Shown here piece after piece: positions 12,590 through 25,696 of a stretch of 64,000 bases of DNA. How positions within the stretch are numbered: position 1 is the first letter of the stretch; each line of letters starts with the position of its first letter. The notes beneath the pieces are model-generated. The model made no database searches. It saw nothing but the letters and a program-made list of their open reading frames with translations, and was not told the DNA's origin. A program made the position numbers and the translations under genes. The stretch comes from Ehretia macrophylla (lineage: Eukaryota > Streptophyta > Magnoliopsida > Boraginales > Ehretiaceae): assembly GCA_037974665.1 (NCBI GenBank), contig CM075775.1, positions 37,474,152 to 37,538,151 on the forward strand, read 5' to 3'.

Positions 12590-15500
12590 CCATTTCTAGG
12601 CTCACGACGCACGATCCAGGAAGAAAAAACAGCGCAAAAGAAGAAAAGTGCACCAAAACTGATGAAAACGTTCATTTTTCGGTTCAAAAAATATGAACAG
12701 GCAAGCAGACTTGTTACACTCATCGTAGAGCTCTCGAAGAGCTTTCCAACGGTATACTGTGCCCCGCATAACTCTTTACGGATCAAAAGTTATAGGCACC
12801 GGAACGACGGAGACTTGGTCCCAAGCCCCACGCTCTCGGTTTGCGTGCCCAACCTCTACGTGAAGCGAAGTAGCCTTTCCCAAGGTACCGTAGGATTCGA
12901 TAATAGAAATGTGATGGATTAGGTTGTCATCCATTTCGTGGCTCACCACGTACGATCCGGGACAGAGAAACAGCGCAAAAGAATAAAAGTATCCCGAAAC
13001 TGATGAAAACGTTCGATTTGGGCCCCAAAAACAAGCGCTGCTTAGCAGACTTGCTGCCCCCATCGTAGAACTCTCGGAGAGCTTTTCAATGGTATGCTAT
13101 GCGCTGCGTAACTCCTTACGGATCAAAAGTTATGAGCATCGGAGCGATGGAGACCTGGTCCCAAGCCCCACGCCCTCAGTTTCTGAGACCAGCCTCTACG
13201 TGAAGCGAAGTTGTCTTCCCAAGGTGCCTTGGGATTCGATAATAGAAATGTGATGGATTAGGTTGTCGTCCTTTTCGCGGCTCACGACGTACGATCTGAA
13301 ACGGAAAAACATTGCAAAATAAGAAAAATATAACGAAACTGATGAAAACGTTCAATTTTTGGCTCCGAAAGTAGAAGTAGCCGAGTAGACTTGCTTCCCC
13401 CGTCGTAGAGCTCTTGGAGAGCTTTCCAACGATATGTTGTGCGCCGCGTAACTCTTTACAGATCAAAAGTTATGGGCACCGGAGAGACGGAGACCTGGTC
13501 CCAAGCCCTACGCCTCGATTTGCGGGCCCAGCCTCTGCATGAAGCGAAGTTGTCTTGCCCAAGGTGCCATGGGATTTGATAATAGAAATGTGATGTATTT
13601 GGCTGTCGTCCTTTTCGCGGCCCACAACGTACGATCCGTGACAGAAAAACATTGCAAAAGAAGAAAAGTATCCCGAAACTGATCAAAACATTCAATTTTG
13701 GGCTCCAAAAAAGGCACAGCAAAGCAAGCTTGCTGTCACCATCGTAGATCTCTCGAAGAGCTTTCCAACAGTATGTTATGCACTGCGTAACACCTTACAA
13801 ATCAAAAGTTAAAGGCACCGGAGCAACGGAGACCAGGTTTCAAGCCCTACGCCCTCGGTTTGCGGGCCCCGCCTCTACGTGAGGCGAAGTTGTCTTGCCC
13901 AAGGTGCCATGGGATTCGATAATAGAAATGTGATAGATTAGGTAGTCGTCCTTTTCGCAGTTCAAAACGTACGATTCGGGACAGAAAAACAGCACAAAAT
14001 AAGAAAAGTATCCTAAAACTGATGAAAACGTTCGATTTTGGGCTCCAAAAAAGACGCAGCAGAGCAGGCTTGTTGCCTCCGTCGTAGAGCTCTCGGAGAG
14101 CTTTCCAACGGTATGTTGTGCGCCGCATAGATCCTTACGGATCAAAAGTTATGGGCACCAGAGCGACGGAGACCTGGTCCCAAGCACCAAGCCCTGGGTT
14201 TGCGGGCCCAGCCTATACGTGAAGCGAAGTTGTCTTGCCCAAGGTGCCGTGGAATTCGATAATAGAAATGTGATGGATTAGGTTGTCGTCCATTTCTTGG
14301 CTCACAACGCACGATCCAGGAAGAAAAAACAGCGCAAAAGAAGAAAAGTGCACCAAAACTGATGAAAACGTTCATTTTTTGGTTCAAAAAATATGAACAG
14401 GCAAGCAGACTTGTTACACTCATCGTAGAGCTCTCGAAGAGCTTTCCAACGGTATACTGTGCCCCGCATAACTCTTTACGGATCAAAAGTTATAGGCACC
14501 GGAGCGACGGAGACTTGGTCCCAAGCCCCACGCCCTCGGTTTACGTGCCCAACCTCTACGTGAAGCGAAGTAGCCTTTCCCAAGGTACCGTGGGATTCGA
14601 TAATATAAATGTGATGGATTAGGTTGTCATCCATTTCGCGGCTCACCACGTACGATCCGGGACAGAGAAACAGCGCAAAAGAATAAAAGTATCCCGAAAC
14701 TGATGAAAACGTTCGATTTAAGCCCCAAAAACAAGCGCTGCTTAGCAGACTTGCTGCCCCTATCGTAGAACTCTCGGAGAGCTTTTCAATGGTATGCTAT
14801 GCGCTGCGTAACTCCTTACGGATCAAAAGTTATGGGCATCGGAGCGATGGAGACCTGGTCCCAAGCCCCACGCCCTCAGTTTTTGAGACCAGCCTCTACG
14901 TGAAGCGAAGTTGTCTTCCCAAGGTGCCTTGGGATTCGATAATAGAAATGTGATGGATTAGGTTGTCGTCCTTTTCGCGGCTCACGACGTACAATCTGAA
15001 ACGGAAAAACATTGCAAAATAAGAAAAATATCACGAAACTGATGAAAACGTTCAATTTTTGGCTCCGAAAGTAGGAGTAGCCGAGTAGACTTGCTTCCTC
15101 CGTCGTAGAGCTCTTGGAGAGCTTTCCAACGATATGTTGTGCGCCGCGTAACTCTTTACAGATCAAAAGTTATGGGCACCGGAGAGACGGAGACCTGGTC
15201 CCAAGCCCTACGCCCTCGATTTGCGGGCCCAGCCTTTGCGTGAAGCGAAGTTATCTTGCCCAAGGTGCCATGGGATTTGATAATAGAAATGTGATGTATT
15301 TGGCTGTCGTCCTTTTCGCGGCCCACAACGTACGATCCGTGACATAAAAACATTGCAAAATAAGAAAAGTATCCCGAAACTGATCAAAACATTCAATTTT
15401 GGGCTCCAAAAACAGGCCCAGCAAAGCAAGCTTGCTGTTACCGTCGTAGATCTCTCGGAGAGCTTTCCAACGGTATGTTGTGCACCGCGTAACACCTTAC

Positions 15501-15990
15501 AAATCAAAAGTTAAAGACACCGGAGCAATGGAGACCAGGTTTCAAGCCCCACGCCCTCAGTTTGCGGGCCCCGCCTCTACGTGAGGCGAAGTTGTCTTGC
15601 CCAAGGTGCCATGGGATTCGATAATAGAAATGTGATAGATTAGGTAGTCGTCATTTTCGCGGTTCAAAACGTACGATTCGGGACAGAAAAACAGCACAAA
15701 ATAAGAAAAGTATCCTAAAACTGATGAAAACGTTCGATTTTGGGCTCCAAAAAAGACGCAGCAGAGCAGGCTTGTTGCCCCTGTCGTAGAGCTCTCGGAG
15801 AGCTTTCCAACGGTATGTTGTAAGCCGCATAGATCCTTACGGATCAAAAGTTATGGGCACCAGAGCGACGGAGACCTGGTCCCAAGCACCAAGCCCTGGG
15901 TTTGCGGGCCTAGCCTATATGTGAAGCGAAGTTGTCTTGCCCAAGGTGCCGTGGAATTCAATAATAGAAATGTGATGGATTAGGTTGTCA
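12590..15990 (+). repeat. Near-identical 1.70 kb 5-monomer duplication in array B
   Basis: About 12590-14289 is repeated at 14290-15990 with a fixed offset of 1,700-1,702 bp and few differences, much closer than neighbouring monomers are to each other. Shared rare variants include GAACAGGCAAGCAGACTTG (12700 and 14395), CGAAGTAGCCTTTCCC (12866 and 14566), the GATCTGAAACGGAAAAAC / AATCTGAAACGG region (13295 and 14995), and ACCAAGCCCTGGGTTTGCGG at the right ends (14187 and 15888). A more diverged relative of the block occupies about 16.8-18.15 kb. Few differences imply a recent unequal exchange. Confidence 0.88.
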
Positions 15991-18900
15991 TCCTTTTCTA
16001 GGCTCACAACGTTCAATTTTGGGTTCTGAAAACTGAAGCAGGCGACCAGGCTTGCTACCCTCGTCGTAGAGCTCTCGGAGAGCTTTCCAACGGTATGCTG
16101 TGCACCGCGTAACTCCTTACACATCAAAAGTTATGGGCACCGGAGCGACGGAGACATTGTCCCTTGCCTGACGCCCTCGGTTTGCGGGCCGAGCCTCTAC
16201 GTGAAGCGAAGCTGTCTTGCCCAAGGTGCCATGGGATTCGATAATAGAAATGTGATGGATTAGGTTGTCGTTCTTTTCGCAGCTCACGACGTACGATCCT
16301 GGATGGAAAAACAACGCAAAAGAAGAAAAGTGTCCTATAACTATTGAAAATGTTCGATTTTGGCCTCCGAAATCAGGCGCAGAGGAGCACGCTTTCTGCC
16401 CCCGTCATAGAGCTCTCGGAGAGCTTTCCAACGGTATGTTGTGCGGCGCGTAACTCCTCACAGATCAGAAGTTATAGGCACCGGAGCAACGGAGACCTGG
16501 TCTGAAGCCCCACGCCCTCGGTTTGCGGGCCCCGCCTCTATGTGAGGCGAAGTTGTCTTGCCCAAGGTGTCGTGGGATTCGATAATAGAAATGTGATGGA
16601 TTAGGTTGTCGTCCTTTTCGCGGTTCACAACGTACGATCCGGGACGAAAAAACAACACAAAATAAGAAAAGTATCCTGAAACTGATGAAAACGTTGGATT
16701 TTGGGCTCCAAAAATAGGCGCATCAGAGCAGGCTTGCTACCCTCGTCGTAGAGCTCTTAGAGAGCTTTCCAACTGTATGTTGTGCGCTGCATAAATCCTT
16801 ACGGATCAAAAGTTATGGGCACCGGAGCGACGGAGATCTGGTCCCAAGCACCACGCCCTCGGTTTTCGGGCCAAGCCTCTACGTGAAGCAAAGTTGTCTT
16901 GCCTAAGGTGCCGTGGTATTCAATAATAGAAATGTGATGGATTAGGTTGTCCTCCTTTTCTAGGCTCACGACGTATGATCCGGGAAGAAAAAGCAGCGCA
17001 AAAGAAGAAAAGTGTCCCAAAACTGATGAAAACGTTCATTTTTGGGCTCCAAAAATAGAAGCAGGCAAGCAGACTTGCTACCCTCGTTGTAGAACTCTCG
17101 GAGAGCTTTCCATCGGTATAATGTGTGCTGCGTAACTCTTTGCGGATCAAAAGTTATGGGCACCGGAACGACGGAGACCTGGTCCTAAGCCCCACGCCCT
17201 TGATTTGCGTGCCCAACCTCTACGTGAAGCGAAGTCATCTTTCTCAAGGTACCGTGGGATTCGATAATAGAAATGTGATGGATTAGGTTGTCATCCTTTT
17301 CGCAGCTCACCACGTACGATCCGGGACGGAAAACAGCGCAAAAGAAGAAAAGTATCCTGAAACTGATGAAAATGTTCGATTTTTGGCTCCAAAAACAAGC
17401 GCAACATAGCAGACTTGCTGCCCCCGTCGTAGAGCTCTCGGAGAGCTTTTCAATGGTATGCTGTGCTCTACGTAACTCCTTACGGATCAAAAGTTATGGG
17501 CATCGGAGCGACGAAGACCTGGTCTCAAGCCCCACGCCCTCAGTTTGTGGGACCAGCCTCTTCGTGAAGCGAAGTTGTCTTCCCAAGGTGCCGTGGGATT
17601 TGATAATAGAAATGTGATGGATTAGATTGTCGTCCTTTTCGCGGCTCACGACATACGATCCAAAAAGGAAAAACATCGCAAAATAAGAAAAATGTCATGA
17701 AACTGATGAAAACGTTCAATTTTTGCCCATGAAAATAGGAGCAGCCGAGCAGACTTGATTCCCTCGTCATAGAGCACTTGGAGAGCTTTCCAACGATATG
17801 TTGTGCGCCGCGTAACTCTTTACGGATCAAAAGTTATGGGCACCAGAGCGACAGAGACCTGGTCCCAAGCCCCACGACCTTGGTTTGCGGGCCCAGCCTC
17901 TATATAAAGCGAAAATCGTGGGATTTGATAATAGAAATGTGATGGATTTGGTTGTCGTCCTTTTCGCGGCCCACAACATACGATCCAGGACGTAAAAACA
18001 GCGCAAAAGAAGAAAATTATCCCGAAATTGATGAAAACATTCAATTTTGGGCTCCAAAAATAGGCGCAGCAAAGTAAGCTTGCTGCCACCGTCGTAAATC
18101 TCTCGGAGAGCTTTCCAACGGTATGTTGTTCGCCGCGTAGATCCTTACGGATCAAAAGTTATGGGCACCGGAGCGTCGGAGACCTGGTCCCAAGCACCAC
18201 GCCCTCGGCTTCTTGGCCCAGCCTCTACGTGAAGCGAAGTTGTCTTGCCCAAGGTGTCGTGGGATTCGATAATAGAAATGTGATGGATTAGGTTGTCGTC
18301 CTTTTCTAGGCTCACGACGTACGATCCGGGAAGAAAAAACAGCACAAAAGAAGAAAAGTGCCCCAAAACTGATGAAAACATTCATTTTTGGGCTTCGAAA
18401 ATAGGAACAGGCGAGCAGACTTGCTACCCTCGTCGTAGAGCCCTCGGAGAGCTTTCCAAAGGTATACTGTGCGCCTCGTAACTCCTTACGGATCAAAAGT
18501 TATGGGTACTGGAGCGACGGAGACCTGGTCCCAAGCCCCACACCCTCGGTTTGTCGGCCTAGCCTGTACGTGAAGCGAAGTTGTCTTTCCCAAGGTGCCG
18601 TGGGATTCGATAATAGAAATGTGATGGATTTGATTGTCGTCCTTTTCGCGACTCACAACACACGATCTGGGACAAAAAAAATAGCGTAAAAGAAGAAAAG
18701 TATCCCGAAACTAATGAAAACGTTTGATTTTGGGCTCCAAAAACAGGCGTAATAGGGTAGGCTTGCTGCCACCGTCGTAGAGCTCTCAGAGAGCTTTCCA
18801 ACGGTATGATGTGCGCCACATAACTCCTTACGGATCAAAAGTTATGGGCAACGGAGCAATAGATACCTGGTCACAAGCCCAACGCCCTCAGTTTGCAGGC

Positions 18901-20877
18901 CCGGCCTCTACGTGAAGTAAAGTTTCCATGCCCAAGGTGTCGTGTGATTCAGTGATATAAATGTGATTGATTAGGTTGTTGTCCTATTCGCGGCTGGCAA
19001 CGTACGATCCGGGACGGAAAAACAGTGTAAAAGAAGAAAAGTATCCCGAAACTGATGAAAATGTTTGATTTCGGGCTCCAAAAACAGGTGCTGCCAGGCA
19101 GGCTTGCTACGCTCGTCGTAGAGCTCTCGGAGAGCTTTCTAACGGTATGTTGTGCGCCGCGAAACTCCTTACGGATCAAAAGTTATAGGCAAAGGAGCAA
19201 CAGAGACCTGGTCCCAAGCCCCACACCCTCGGTTTGCCGGCCCAGCCTCTACGTGAAGCGAAGTTGTCTTGCCTAAGGTGCCTTGGGATTCGATAAGAGA
19301 AATGTGATGGATTAGGTTGTCATCCTTTTCTAGGCTCACGACGTACGATCTGGGAAGAAAAACAGCGCAAAAGAAGAAAAGTGTCCCAAAATTGATGAAA
19401 ACATTCAATTTTGGACTCCGAAAATAGGCACAGCCGAGCAAACTTGCTGCGCCTGTCGTAGAACTCTCGGAGAGCTTTCCAATGGTATGATGTGCACCGC
19501 AAAACTCCTTACGGATCAAAAGTTATGGGCAAAGGAGCGACGGAGACCTGGTCCCAAGCCCTACGCCCGCGGTTTGCGGGCCCAGCCTCCACGTGAAGCG
19601 AAGTTGTCTTGCCCAAGGTACCGTGGGATTCAATAAGAGAAATGTGATGGATTTGGTTGTCGTGCTTTTCTAGGCCCACGACGTACGATCTGGGAAGGAA
19701 AAACAGCGCAAAAGAAGAAAAATGTCCCAAAACTGATGAAAACATTCGATTTTGGGCTCCGAAAATAGGCGCTGCTACGCAAGCTTGCTGCGCCTGTCGT
19801 AGAGCTCTCGGAAAGCTTTCCAACAGTATGCTGTCTGCCGCGAAACTCCTTACGGATCAAAAGTTATGGGCAATGGAGCGACGGAGACCTGGTCTCAAGG
19901 CCGACGCCCTCGGTTTGCAGGCCCAACCTCTACGTGAAGCAAAGTTGTCTTGCCCAAGATGCCGTGGGATTCGATAATAGAAATGTGATGGATTAGGTTG
20001 TCGTCCTTTTCTAGGCTCATGACGTACGATCCAGGAATGAAAAACATCGCAAAAGAAGAAAAGTATCCCGAAACTAATGAAAACGTTCGATTTTGGGCTT
20101 CAAAAAAAGGCATAGTAGAGCTGGCTTACTACCCCCGTCGTAGAGCTCTCGGAGAGCTTTCCAACGGTATTTTGTGCGACGCGTAACTCCTTATGGATCA
20201 AAAGTTATGGTCACCGGAGCGACGGAGACATGGTCCCAAGCCCCACGCCCTCGGTTTGTGGGCCTAGCCTCTACATGAAGTGAAGTTGTCTGCCCAAGTT
20301 GCCATGGGATTCTATAATAGAAATGTGATGGATTAGGTTGTCGTCCTTTTCACGGCTCACGACGTACGATCCTGGATGAAAAAACTACGTAAAAGTAGAA
20401 AAGTGTACCAAAACTGATGAAAACGTTCGATTTGGGGCTCCGAAAATAGGCGCAGCCGAGCAAGATTGCTGCCCCAGTCGTAGAGCTGTCGGAGAGCTTT
20501 CCAACGGTATTCTGTGCGCTGCGTAACTCCTTACGGATCAAAAGTTATGGGCAAATGAGCGACGGAGACTTGGTCCCAAGCCCTACGCCCCCAGTTTGCC
20601 GGCCCATCCTGTACGTGAAGCGAAGTTGTCTTGCCCAAGGTGCCATGGGATTCGATAATAGAAATGTGATGGATTAGGTTGCCGTCAGTTTCTAGGTTCA
20701 CGACGTACGATCCAGGAAGGAAAAACATCGCAAAAGTAGAAAAGTGTCACAAAAATTATGAAAACATTCGATTTTGGGCTCCGAAAACAGGCGCAACCGA
20801 TAAGGCTTGCTGCCTCCGTCGTAGAGCTCTCGGGGAGCTTTCTAACTGTATTCTGTGCGCCGCGTAACTCCTTACGG

Positions 20878-21681
20878 ACCCTGACTCTGGAATTTCCTCT
20901 GCTGACCTGGAGGCTAGTATGGTTTCTTGTTCGGCTGACTCGAACCGGCTCCATCTAGTTTCCTCTTCTCAACTCGAGAGGCAGCAGCAAAGAGAGCAGA
21001 ATAAGTATCGAAGTCATGAGAAGCTAACTGGTCCTGAATCTCTGGCCTCAATCCAACAGTAAATTTCTACATTTTCGCCTCCGGAGTACAAACCATATAT
21101 TGAGCATAACGGGACAGTCGGTCAAAACGAGCCTCGTACTGGGCCACCGTCATATTACCCTGGGTCAAGTGCATGAACTCCTCGATCCGCCTCTGCCTGG
21201 AAACTGCAGGTACATATTTCTCCTTAAATGCCTTAACGAAATTACCCCACAAGCGAGGTGTCTGATCAGTCTCCCACAGTGCCTCTACAGTGTGCCACCA
21301 ATGCTCGGCATCCCCGTGCAACAGAAATACAGCAAACTCCACCTTTTCTTCATCTGTATAATCAAGTGGCCTGAAAAATCTTCTCGATCTCGAACAGCCA
21401 AGCCTCTGCTTTCTCATCATCAGCTTCCCCGTAGAATTTAGATGGGCGAAAGTCAAGGAATTCCCTCATTCTGCTATGTCTCCCATGGTTACCCTCATTC
21501 CTGTTTTGATGTTGTTGTTGTTGGCTTCACGTGCATCCTGACGCTCCATCACACGTGATACACGATCCATGGCATTTGCCATCATATTAAACATAGCTAT
21601 ACCGGAATTAGTTTGATAGGCATCTCCGGTCTCTTGAGGTTCACCGCTCCTATTAGTAGTACGGGTACTAGGGCCAGCCAT
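20878..21681 (-). pseudogene. gag remnant of the chromovirus
   Basis: The minus strand encodes pieces of a plant Ty3/gypsy gag protein. An N-terminal part begins MAGPSTRTTNRSGE and ends with an Asn-rich linker. A retrotransposon-gag domain follows, containing GDAEHWWHTVEALW, WGNFVKAFKEKYVP, RRIEEFMHLTQGNMTVAQYE and FDRLSRYAQYM, which are standard family landmarks. The gene is partial and broken in at least two ways, and it ends at the satellite border. It belongs to the same element as the LTR at 21941-25485. Confidence 0.8.
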
Positions 21682-21917
21682 CTATAGGCACAGATTACGA
21701 TGCATAATTTATTGAAATATGACAATTAAGAATCTAATGCATAAGATATGCAACATAATATGGATACAATTCCAGAAACATTTAAGGCATGTAAATCACT
21801 TAAGCACATAGAACATAGAAGGCACATTTATCACACAATAACACATAAACAAGTCATCCTAATTATCTTAGGGCTCTACCCACGGTCCGAGAATTAAACC
21901 CAGCTTAAGCAATCTAA

Positions 21918-21929
21918 GCTCTGATACCA
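21918..21929 (-). other. Primer binding site (initiator tRNA-Met type)
   Basis: The minus strand reads TGGTATCAGAGC, the 12-base match to the 3' end of plant initiator tRNA-Met typical of Ty3/gypsy and copia elements. It lies 11 bases downstream of the LTR end GGGGCGTGACA, which fixes the LTR border at 21941 and the direction of the element. Confidence 0.92.
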
Positions 21930-21940
21930 TTCTGTTTGGG

Positions 21941-24900
21941 TGTCACGCCCCAACCCGGCCTATAAAGGTTAGACTAGGGTGTGATCTAAACATTCAAGTC
22001 ATTTCACGTACTTAATCGTTCAAGGAGGTTTAGCACTTAACGTTTTATCCTAGACTCCAAAATTTTTCGGAAAACCGGTAGCATAACGGCTATAATTGGG
22101 CTCTTTGGTTTGACCTAGTTCTCTAAACGCCTCAAAATTTACCACCTCAATTTCATTTCCAACTAAGATTACTATCTTACCATCAATTGAATTGCCTATT
22201 GGTTATTTCGACATCCCGTTGATTTATAACCTAGCACGATACTATGTCTCGTTTGTTTATTTATCCTCGTTATGAAAGTACCTGTTGATCTTAGCTTAAT
22301 AGCGAATACCTGTTAAGATTGGATAAGTTCATTTACTTAGTCCTTAACTAGAGCATCATAACCTATGATAGATACTAGCGGATAATAAAAGCAAAAATGA
22401 TCTTAGTAGTGTCATGTCTAGCATCAGTCTACTTAATATAAGTACAAACCAAAATTAGACCCCAAATTACAACGGGGTCTTTTACATCACAACATTGAGC
22501 AACATAAAGGAAATAGTCTTCAAGTGACATAAAGTTCACAAGTAGCCACATTCAAGCAAAGCAAACAATGACAGGCAATCACTCCAGGGGTTCATCATTA
22601 GGCACACCGTCCTTGGGTACCTGTACCTGTTCTTCTTCACCTGTGATGAAAAAGAGGGTGAGTCCTTATGAACTCAGCGAGGGGGAAACAAGAAATACGT
22701 TTTGAAACTCATTTTCCGGTTCAATTATGAAAACTCTTTTTGAAAACATGTCACGTATTACAAATAATAAGGTACGCAAATATATGAAACAAATCGAGTA
22801 ACAGATACATTTACCGATCATTTCAAGGATACGGTGAGCAGTTGCTCTCAATTTCAATTTTGATACAATTGTTGCGGCCGACTTCAATAATCCACTTATC
22901 GCTCCCAATTGGGTGTACTCCGGATGTACCCCGAAACCTACGACCCAACTCTCTGAGGGTGAAATGCCAAGCGAGAGAGGGAATTGGACCATGGTAGTCA
23001 CGGTAACACCGGCAAGCCTGATGCCGCCCGGCGTGCGTGAAACACTACCATGCCACACTGAAAGGTTGCAACCTCGTATGCAATGCACATTTACATCATT
23101 TAACATATCACATTAAGAGGACAACAAAGTAGGTCACATCCGAGCAGTTATAAGATCGCACGTTGTCAAGTAATCAAACGAGGCACGATAAGACAAGTAA
23201 TTTCACTTGAAAGGCATATAGAGCCATATGAACATTAAACGGGCAGCCATGTAACACATGCAAGTCGAGCCATATAACTCATTTCGAAGTCCACGTAATC
23301 AAGTGATACGATTATTCAACATGCAACAACACCTACATGGGTTCGGATGCAAGAAAAGCCTATTTGACAACATGCAATGATCAAAATTACATTTAAGCTT
23401 ATAAGACATTTACGGGCAGCCCACTAAGCATATAATTTCCACACAATATCCAAATGATCAACACTTAGCAAGACTACCTAGTCATTAGGGTTTCCATTTC
23501 GTGCATATTTGTGCAATTTGAGTCTCAAACCAACTCAAGGTCAATCTCAAGCCATGCATCATTTAATTCAACATCTTCAAACATTCAAAACAGTCCACAC
23601 AACATCCCGAAGCTACAATCCTAAGCATTTAATTCAACAAGAGAAGCCACAACAATTTTTCTAAGCATAACACTAGTGAAACCCTTACTACAATAGGCTG
23701 TTTTCTCACAATCCATAGGATAATCAAACAATCTCCAAATCCAGTGAATAAGATTTAAAATTAAAGCTTAAGGAGTTAACTAAAATCAGAAATGAACCTT
23801 GCATCGATTGGAGTTCGAAATCATTAGTTATAGCCGAAACAGTGAGATAGCACAAAACTGTCCAGATTTGCACACTTTTCAGAAATTGACGTTTTTGAGG
23901 TCCTTAGGGTCAGTTTTAGCCTTAGTCCATTCCTGAAAAAATTGTCCAGAACTGAAAAATATAGCAGCACACCAAATTTCATGCATTTTGGACAACATTT
24001 ACTAAGTCAAATATGGTTCGTTCCACAAGGTCAGTGCATCTGCCAAAACCTGCTTCATTTTTCCAGATTTCCAGATTTGGACACATTTTAAAGATTTGCT
24101 ATTTTTAGGACCTTAGAGTAAAAATTATCTTCGGCCTATTTCTGGGAAAAATGTTCAAAACTGTCCAAACTAGTTACCTACCAATTTTCAAGCATTTTCA
24201 ACATCATTTACCAAGCTAAACTTACCTCGAAACAGAATGGTCAGAGAGCTGTCAACAATCCGACTTCACCTAGCATCAATTTCAAGCCAAGATCTTGCCA
24301 TGCATGGTTGTTTAAGCTTATGAACGACCATATAACTCAAGTACAGAAGAAAATACACACATTTATGAGCATGCATGTGGATTTTTGAAGAGTTTCAAAA
24401 GGTTTTAGCCCTCACCTTAGCAATCAACCACAAAGATGCACAAAAGCCTTGTTGAAGCTCAAATCTCTTCTTCTTCTTGCTTAGCCGAAATCCCAACTAG
24501 CTTTTCTCTATTTTTCCTAGCTTAGTAACCAAGCTCTTAGTACATGCATGTAGTTAGGACTTGAAGAAAAGAAATGGATGCCAAAAAGCTTACCTAGGCC
24601 GAATAGAAGTCTTCAATGTACATGCATGTGTTATTTTCGAACTCTAGCTAGCTTGCTCGACTTTCTTTGATGGTTGCTTGACTTGTTCAACTAAGGTGTG
24701 ATGAAGATAAGCTATGGAGGTAGGGAACTCAGCCAAGGCCAAGAATGAGAGAGGAGAATGAGAGGGAGAGAGAGAAGAATGAAAGAGGAATGAAGAAATG
24801 ACAAAACATGACAAGAATAAAGTCTTTTGCATTCATCCAAGCATGTGGTCGGCCTTGGGCTAATAAATTCTGATTTTTTTGTGTGTTCAAGATGGAATTT

Positions 24901-25485
24901 TGAAATGTTAGCATGGGCATGGTCATTTGGTCGAGCAAGGTGAAGAGATTGAGGGGAATTTGAGCAATTTTTTAAGCATTTGTGTCATAGAATGTCATAA
25001 TGTGTCTAAGAATTAAGTTGAATTGAATAAGCATGCATAAACACCGCCTAGTAGTCGGCCCAGGCTACTAAAAATGCTGAATTTTGTCAACTTTTGATCA
25101 TTATTTAATTGTGTCTTGAAAGTGCAAAAAGAATAAGGAATAAAGAATGAAGAATGTTTAGTGTTTGGTGAATTTTTGCCTTCTAGTGAGTTGAATTAGG
25201 ATTATAATATTGATAGTGGATTTTGTAGGATTGTTTAATAGTCTAGTGCTTTGTGTAAGATGCTATCTTGATTAGCGTGAAGGCACGCTTTCCTAGATCT
25301 AGGGCACGAACTATGAAACGAACGCACATTTTTCAAGTAAATGCACGCAACCCTAAATGAATGCACGTAATTCAATGCATGGTACATAAAATGAACACAA
25401 TTCTTAAACCTAGGTCAAGGCACGCAAATCTAGATTAGGACACACGAAACGAGGTATCGCACGTAAATCGGGATCGGGCCTCACA
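21941..25485 (-). mobile_element. Chromovirus 5' LTR, 3.5 kb
   Basis: A single long terminal repeat of about 3,545 bp, delimited on the minus strand by TGTGAGGCCCGA (25485) and GCGTGACA (21941). Its outermost 200 bp (25280-25485) is made of degenerate ~20 bp sub-repeats of the form GGCACGYAAWTC. A GA-rich microsatellite lies near 24750-24785. Apparent ORFs inside it have no family resemblance. It shares most of its length with the copy at 25697-29384, but the two are visibly diverged and flank different DNA, so they are not the two LTRs of one insertion. Confidence 0.85.
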
Positions 25486-25696
25486 ACGGAGACATGGTCC
25501 CAAGCCCGACGCCATCGGTTTTTGGGCCCAGCCTCTACGTGAAGCGAAGTTGTCTTCCCCAAGGTGCTATGGGATTCGATAATAGAAATGTGATGGATTA
25601 TGTTGTCGTCCTTTTCTAGGCTCACACGTACGATCCGGGATGGAAAAACAGCGCAAAAGATGAAAAGTATCCCGAAACTGATGAAAACGTTCGATT
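25486..25696 (+). repeat. Satellite island C between two LTRs
   Basis: About 210 bp (0.6 monomer) of the 341 bp satellite, from ACGGAGACATGGTCCC through GATAATAGAAATGTGATGG and ACGTACGATCC to AAAACGTTCGATTA. It has the same orientation as arrays B and D. It shows that both LTRs sit within what was once one continuous array. Confidence 0.9.

Larger units (their letters stand above)
6704..20877 (+). repeat. 341 bp satellite, array B
   Basis: About 41.5 monomers, uninterrupted by other DNA. Each monomer reads CAAAAGTTATGGGCACCGG, then a GCCTCTACGTGAAGCGAAG block, GATAATAGAAATGTGATGG, ACGACGTACGATCC, an A-rich GAAGAAAAGTGTCCC stretch, CGTTCGATTTTGGGCTCC, and AGAGCTCTCGGAGAGCTTTCC. No half-monomer similarity was seen, so the 341 bp unit looks like a true monomer and not a 170 bp dimer. 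Some monomers carry internal deletions, for example near 16010 and 17905. Array B faces opposite to array A and the same way as D. Confidence 0.95.
20878..25485 (-). mobile_element. Incomplete Ty3/gypsy chromovirus (long LTR + leader + partial gag)
   Basis: On the minus strand the order is LTR (25485 to 21941), primer binding site (21929-21918), untranslated leader, and start of gag (from 21681), after which satellite array B begins. No protease, reverse transcriptase, integrase or second LTR is present. The TG...CA LTR ends (TGTGAGGCCCGATCC and GGGGCGTGACA), the tRNA-Met type primer site and the gag type fit the plant chromovirus group of the Tekay/Del kind; the exact clade is an inference. 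It is a broken fossil lying inside the satellite block. Confidence 0.85.
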
